Source: CAWACP01 sp963832965 (GTDB lineage Bacteria > Acidobacteriota > Terriglobia > Bryobacterales > Bryobacteraceae). From it: a stretch of 64,000 bases of DNA. A program made the position numbers and the translations under genes. The notes beneath the pieces were generated by a model. It made no database searches, had not been told where the DNA came from, and was given only the letters and a program-made list of their open reading frames with translations. The stretch is from positions 1,488,001-1,552,000 of the forward strand of contig CAWHVW010000003.1 in NCBI GenBank assembly GCA_963832965.1, in the 5' to 3' direction. Shown in pieces: positions 63,475 through 64,000 of this stretch (within the stretch, counting starts at the first letter, position 1; each line of letters opens with the position of its first letter).

Positions 63475-63521
63475 CCTTGGGCGCAGGGGGTCGGGCGTTC
63501 AAATCGCCCCGCCCCGACCAA
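63475..63521. repeat. Right attachment site (attR), duplicated tRNA-Pro 3' half
   Basis: 47 bases identical to 41207-41253 (anticodon loop to CCA). It lacks the tRNA 5' half, so it is not a functional tRNA gene. It marks the right end of the island. Confidence 0.93.
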
Positions 63522-63626
63522 TAGAATCATAGAGGTACAGCCGCTCTCTTGAGGGGTGCCAGGCGTCAACCAGGAGCGCCAGTCCAAATTGCCGAGCGAA
63601 AGCCCCCTCGCCAGCACACACATTCC

Positions 63627-64000
63627 GTGGCTCATCCGCCAGTAGTCTCGAAATCAGGCCGGACCATTCCGGAGTCGGCCCTGTCGAATTTCGTGCGAAA
63701 TCTGAGCGGACGGCTTGTCAGAGCGGATGATCCCGACTACGACACCGCTCGACAAATCTGGCCACGGGCCATCGACCGGCATCCGGCACTCGTGGCGCAA
63801 TGCAAGTGCGCCGCGGACGTAGGCGCTGCGATCAACTTTGCCCAGGAGAACGAGCTGCTGGTCGCCGTTCGCGGCGGAGGTCATACTTCGTTCGCAACCT
63901 GCAACGGCGGGCTCGTCATCGACCTGGGCCGTATGAAGGGAGCCGGGATGACTCCCGATGGCCGGTACGTCCAGGCGGAAACCGGCTTGACCAGCGGCGA
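63627..64000 (+). CDS. FAD-linked oxidase (BBE/PCMH type), 3' end cut by the window
   Basis: Partial. The frame beginning with GTG at 63627 reads NFVRNLSGRLVRADDPDYDT, WPRAIDRHPALVAQC, LLVAVRGGGHTSFATCNGGL and IDLGRMKGAGM, the FAD-binding domain of berberine-bridge/glycolate-oxidase-type enzymes; RGGGH is the flavin-contact motif. The start is uncertain, with no clear ribosome-binding site. It is backbone sequence resuming right after attR and was probably the gene next to tRNA-Pro before integration. Confidence 0.75.
   Translation, partial: MAHPPVVSKSGRTIPESALSNFVRNLSGRLVRADDPDYDTARQIWPRAIDRHPALVAQCKCAADVGAAINFAQENELLVAVRGGGHTSFATCNGGLVIDLGRMKGAGMTPDGRYVQAETGLTSG

Larger units (their letters stand above)
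41207..63521. mobile_element. Integrative mobilizable island in tRNA-Pro, about 22.3 kb
   Basis: Bounded by the 47-base direct repeats of the tRNA 3' half. Contains integrase and excisionase-like genes at the left end, an IncP-like mobilization module with a likely oriT, and a cargo of phosphoketolase, acetate kinase, aldolase, N-type ATPase and PPK2. No coupling protein, type IV secretion genes or replication initiator were found, so it should need a helper for conjugation. A remnant gene and arm-like repeats lie at the right end. Confidence 0.9.

Noticed and set aside
41207..63521. Prophage interpretation of the island
   Set aside because: No capsid, terminase, tail or lysis genes; relaxase and tra genes point to a mobilizable element.
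1..64000. CRISPR array
   Set aside because: No regularly spaced direct repeats with unique spacers were seen; the only Cas-like hint is a single weak HD-like segment near 46.9 kb.

Overview
The window is high-GC bacterial chromosome, most likely from an acidobacterium close to Solibacter/Bryobacter. This is inferred from the gene mix: a PEP-CTERM exported protein, DUF2911 and DUF2934 proteins, an SpoIVB-like (S55) exported protein, several exported beta-propellers, secreted glycosidase fusions, and a Tat-exported gluconate-2-dehydrogenase subunit 3 paired with a GMC oxidoreductase. No rRNA genes or CRISPR array were seen, and there is one complete tRNA gene.

Bases 1 to about 41,250 are chromosomal backbone. 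They hold housekeeping genes (guaA, an archaeal-type aspS, der, typA, a trxB-like gene, rmuC, ligD). They also hold exported or signalling proteins: an S41 protease, an S55 protein, beta-propellers, and a cupredoxin/HD-GYP/porin-like operon. Two carbohydrate regions stand out. One is a GH27 alpha-galactosidase fused to a second (GH35/GH42-like) glycosidase at 4.85-7.70 kb. The other is a uronate cluster at 32.8-38.2 kb: a DUF4861-GH88 fusion and an IolB/KduI-family isomerase on one strand, with a divergent IclR regulator, KduD-type dehydrogenase and cupin. A 19-base palindrome lies between the divergent arms and is a likely operator.

Bases 41,207-63,521 are an integrative mobilizable island in a tRNA-Pro(UGG) gene. 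A 47-base copy of the tRNA 3' half (63,475-63,521) repeats the sequence at 41,207-41,253. A tyrosine integrase and a small excisionase-like protein lie beside the tRNA. Short tandem repeats that look like integrase arm sites occur near both ends. Next is an IncP-like transfer module, traM-traL-traK-like leftward and traJ-like/relaxase rightward, with a likely oriT and 10-base-phased CTGYAAC repeats between them. No coupling protein or type IV secretion genes are present, so the element should be mobilizable rather than self-transmissible.

The island's cargo is an energy-metabolism cassette: a PRC-barrel protein, a degenerate receiver, acetate kinase, phosphoketolase, a SpoIIAA-like protein, class I fructose-bisphosphate aldolase, two small unknown proteins, a complete N-type ATPase operon (atpDCQRBEFAG) and PPK2. 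Together they could make acetyl-phosphate and ATP from sugar phosphates without the respiratory chain, draw on polyphosphate, and use ATP to pump ions. This reading is inference from family knowledge and gene adjacency.

Twelve reading-frame breaks occur in otherwise well-conserved genes: GMC oxidoreductase, ackA, xfp twice, atpA twice, atpG five times, ppk2. All shift in the same +1 sense and none comes with other decay. Sequencing or assembly insertions are the simplest explanation, but real inactivation cannot be excluded. To the right of the island the backbone resumes with the start of a FAD-linked oxidase that runs off the window.
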